NCBI GenBank assembly: GCA_020059785.1
Contig: JAGVBL010000381.1
Coordinates: 1-6,300, forward strand
Reading direction: 5' to 3'
Length of the DNA: 6,300 bases
Source of the DNA: Ignavibacteriales bacterium
GTDB lineage: Bacteria > Bacteroidota > Ignavibacteria > Ignavibacteriales > Melioribacteraceae
Part shown: piece after piece, positions 6,196 to 6,300 of the stretch
Position numbering within the stretch: the stretch's first letter is position 1
How the letters are laid out: each line of letters opens with the position of its first letter
Notes under the pieces: generated by a model
The model's input: only the letters and a program-made list of their open reading frames with translations
Database searches by the model: none
What the model was told of the DNA's origin: nothing
Made by a program: the position numbers and the translations under genes

Positions 6196-6300
6196 CTTGA
6201 TTGTAATCCGAGTTTAACAAGGTCGTGTAAATGGACTACTCCTTCAGGATAATCATTTTCATCCACAACAATAAGTGATGTGATATTGTAATTTTCCATC
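6192..6300 (-). CDS. kdsD: Arabinose-5-phosphate isomerase KdsD, C-terminal CBS end (partial)
   Basis: Only the last 35 codons and the TGA are inside the window; the gene runs off the right edge. The visible peptide reads MENYNITSLIVVDENDYPEG then VVHLHDLVKLGLQSR. This is the end of a CBS domain as found at the C-terminus of KpsF/KdsD/GutQ sugar-phosphate isomerases (typical 'ITSLVVVDE...G..HLHDLL..G'). KdsD turns ribulose-5-phosphate into arabinose-5-phosphate, the first step to Kdo of the LPS core. Its stop codon overlaps the lptC start in ATGA, and kdsD next to lpt genes is a common arrangement. Other CBS-domain proteins are possible, but the neighbourhood makes them much less likely. Confidence 0.8.
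   Translation of the reverse strand, partial: MENYNITSLIVVDENDYPEGVVHLHDLVKLGLQSR

Noticed and set aside
1..6300. CRISPR array, insertion sequence, tRNA/rRNA, defence or phage genes
   Set aside because: No regularly spaced repeats, terminal inverted repeats, transposase or integrase motifs, or tRNA-like cloverleaf sequence were seen on either strand.

Overview
The window looks like ordinary chromosome from a low-GC, Gram-negative member of the Bacteroidota/Chlorobiota/Ignavibacteriota (FCB) group. The reasons are the A+T-rich sequence, a LytS-type kinase paired with a LytTR regulator, a lipoprotein-type LptC, an enlarged multi-repeat LptA/OstA protein, weak Shine-Dalgarno sequences and a Bacteroidetes-like promoter (TTG-N20-TATATTTG). 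An Ignavibacteria-type host is my best guess. It is inferred from gene content, not from a search.

Left part, plus strand (1-1550): the 3' part of a membrane histidine kinase gene is followed two bases later by its response regulator. The receiver domain is intact. An in-frame TAA at 1215-1217 separates it from a complete, same-frame LytTR DNA-binding domain. Read through that one codon, the gene would be a normal ~250-residue LytTR regulator. It is therefore a fresh nonsense mutation, a base-call error or a genuinely split regulator.

Middle, plus strand (1551-3523): an AdhE/EutE-type CoA-acylating aldehyde dehydrogenase has its own candidate promoter. It carries an ~80-residue C-terminal extension made of a Gly/Ser/Asn-rich linker and a terminal amphipathic helix. 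This resembles the encapsulation peptides that send enzymes into bacterial microcompartments, although no shell gene lies in the window. A 58-residue single-pass membrane protein follows and ends tail-to-tail with lptB on the opposite strand.

Right part, minus strand (6300 down to 3520): a tight, overlapping operon kdsD (3' end only) - lptC - lptA/ostA-like - lptB. The order joins Kdo synthesis to lipopolysaccharide transport: KdsD supplies arabinose-5-phosphate for Kdo, LptB is the ATPase of the inner-membrane extractor, and LptC and the LptA-like protein carry LPS across the periplasm. All three junctions overlap (by 3, 1 and 11 bases), which suggests translational coupling. The operon promoter is outside the window.

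The two most interesting points are the microcompartment-targeting-like tail on the aldehyde dehydrogenase and the single stop codon that splits the LytTR response regulator next to it.
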